From Mixta sp. Marseille-Q2659 (GTDB lineage: Bacteria; Pseudomonadota; Gammaproteobacteria; Enterobacterales; Enterobacteriaceae): 64,000 bases of DNA. Positions within the stretch are counted from its first letter, which is position 1. The number at the start of each line of letters is the position of its first letter. Position numbers and translations under genes: made by a program. Below, piece after piece: positions 63,491-64,000 of this stretch. The notes beneath the pieces are model-generated. The model saw only the letters and a list, made by a program, of their open reading frames with translations, ran no database searches and had not been told where the DNA came from. The DNA lies in contig NZ_CALNWY010000005.1 in assembly GCF_940807255.1 (NCBI RefSeq), forward strand, positions 1 through 64,000, read 5' to 3'.

Positions 63491-63497
63491 ATGCCTG

Positions 63498-64000
63498 TCA
63501 TTCAGTATCCAGCACGTACGGACTGAACCGGATCACATCCTCGCCCAGCCACCTGTTTAATTCTTCCAGTCGCTTCTGCAAAGGGATAAGTTCGTTACGC
63601 ACAAACACGCGGCTGGCCTTTTCCACGTCGCCAAATCCGCCGGTGTTGTTCGGGATAATCCCCATCATCTGCGGCGGTACGCGGTGCGCGGCCATCATGT
63701 CATCCCGTGACACGTTCTTGATATTCAGAAACTCATCCTTTGCCGCAACTTCTGACAGCGGGATAATCTGAATCCCGTCCTTTTTCCCGCTCGGCGAATA
63801 CATAAACAGGTTACGGAAGTTACCCGGTCCTTTCGCGCTTCGCATCGCCTTGCGCATACTGTCCACGTCCTCCTGGCTCTGCGCCGGATCGGTCACGTAC
63901 ATGATGAAACCTGCATGGCTGCCGTTAAGGTAATACTTCCGGCGGAACAGCGTGGCCGACTCATTCAGCAGCGTAGACGGGATGGCTGACAGGTAGCCGG
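63498..64000 (-). CDS. Q: P2-like portal protein Q (5' end beyond window)
   Basis: C-terminal ~167 residues of the capsid portal protein, through which DNA is packaged. It matches P2 gpQ closely (ESATLFRRKYYLNGSHAG, GPGNFRNLFMY, HRVPPQMMGIIPNNTGGFGD, LNRWLGEDVIRFSPY). The frame stays open to the window edge, so the start lies to the right. It marks the beginning of the late structural genes, transcribed leftward and away from the capsid genes that should follow outside. Confidence 0.94.
   Translation of the reverse strand, partial: GYLSAIPSTLLNESATLFRRKYYLNGSHAGFIMYVTDPAQSQEDVDSMRKAMRSAKGPGNFRNLFMYSPSGKKDGIQIIPLSEVAAKDEFLNIKNVSRDDMMAAHRVPPQMMGIIPNNTGGFGDVEKASRVFVRNELIPLQKRLEELNRWLGEDVIRFSPYVLDTE

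Overview
The window looks like a chromosomal segment of an enterobacterium. It is probably from the Erwiniaceae (Pantoea/Mixta/Erwinia-like): proteins are close to Escherichia coli orthologues and gene order follows the E. coli 52-54 min region (cysTWAM, crr-ptsI-ptsH, cysK, cysZ, zipA, ligA, ypeB, yfeH/yfeR, valine/lysine tRNAs, gltX, yfeC, alanine tRNAs, nupC, mntH, ypeC, glk, ypdBA, alaC, ypdK). An indolepyruvate decarboxylase gene and a macAB plus two-component module are interleaved. The genus is an inference; no 16S or other decisive marker is present.

Region 1 (1-13.4 kb) is sulfur uptake and assimilation plus the PTS core. It holds the sulfate/thiosulfate ABC importer and cysteine synthase B (cysT partial, cysW, cysA, cysM), then macAB facing a CpxRA-like two-component pair, then crr, ptsI, ptsH and cysK. 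Between cysM and macB lies a 69-bp imperfect tandem repeat. Region 2 (13.5-36.4 kb) is mostly core: cysZ, the division gene zipA, DNA ligase ligA, yfeH/yfeR, a Val-Val-Val-Lys tRNA operon, gltX, yfeC, a formate/nitrite-type channel, two tRNA-Ala(GGC), nupC, and mntH with clear MntR and Fur sites. It continues with ypeC, an aldo/keto reductase, ipdC, glk, the pyruvate-sensing YpdA/YpdB system, alaC and the 23-residue membrane peptide ypdK.

Region 3 (36.5-50.5 kb) is accessory metabolism. It has a DHA2 exporter with a frameshifted HlyD-type partner, an IclR regulator, a universal stress protein, small lipoproteins, and a complete bglGFB operon with two antiterminator/terminator switches. A lactonase-like gene and yhjX follow. 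A YpdB-type direct repeat lies upstream of yhjX, so the sensor pair and its probable target share the window.

Region 4 (51.1-55.4 kb) is the wreck of a type VI secretion locus. tssB is intact, but tssC is fused in frame to the C-terminal half of a vasL-type gene, so everything normally between them is gone. An IS3-family element with a damaged orfA follows directly.

Region 5 (55.45 kb to the end) is one side of a P2/186-like prophage integrated in a tRNA-Ile2(CAU) gene. It reads: att fragment, integrase (apparent N-terminal frameshift), CI repressor, Apl/Cox-type regulator, CII, Fil, DUF5347-like, DUF2732-like, TraR/DksA-like zinc finger, replication protein A, a LexA-controlled operon with a DinI-like protein, a cos-like sequence, two uncharacterised accessory genes, and the portal gene Q running off the right edge. 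The same 10-bp repeat occurs beside att and between cI and apl, which fits an Apl/Cox protein acting at both places. The most original material is the TssC-VasL fusion, the accessory genes between cos and Q, the shared 10-bp repeats, the YpdB-type site at yhjX and an orphan LexA box upstream of bglG.
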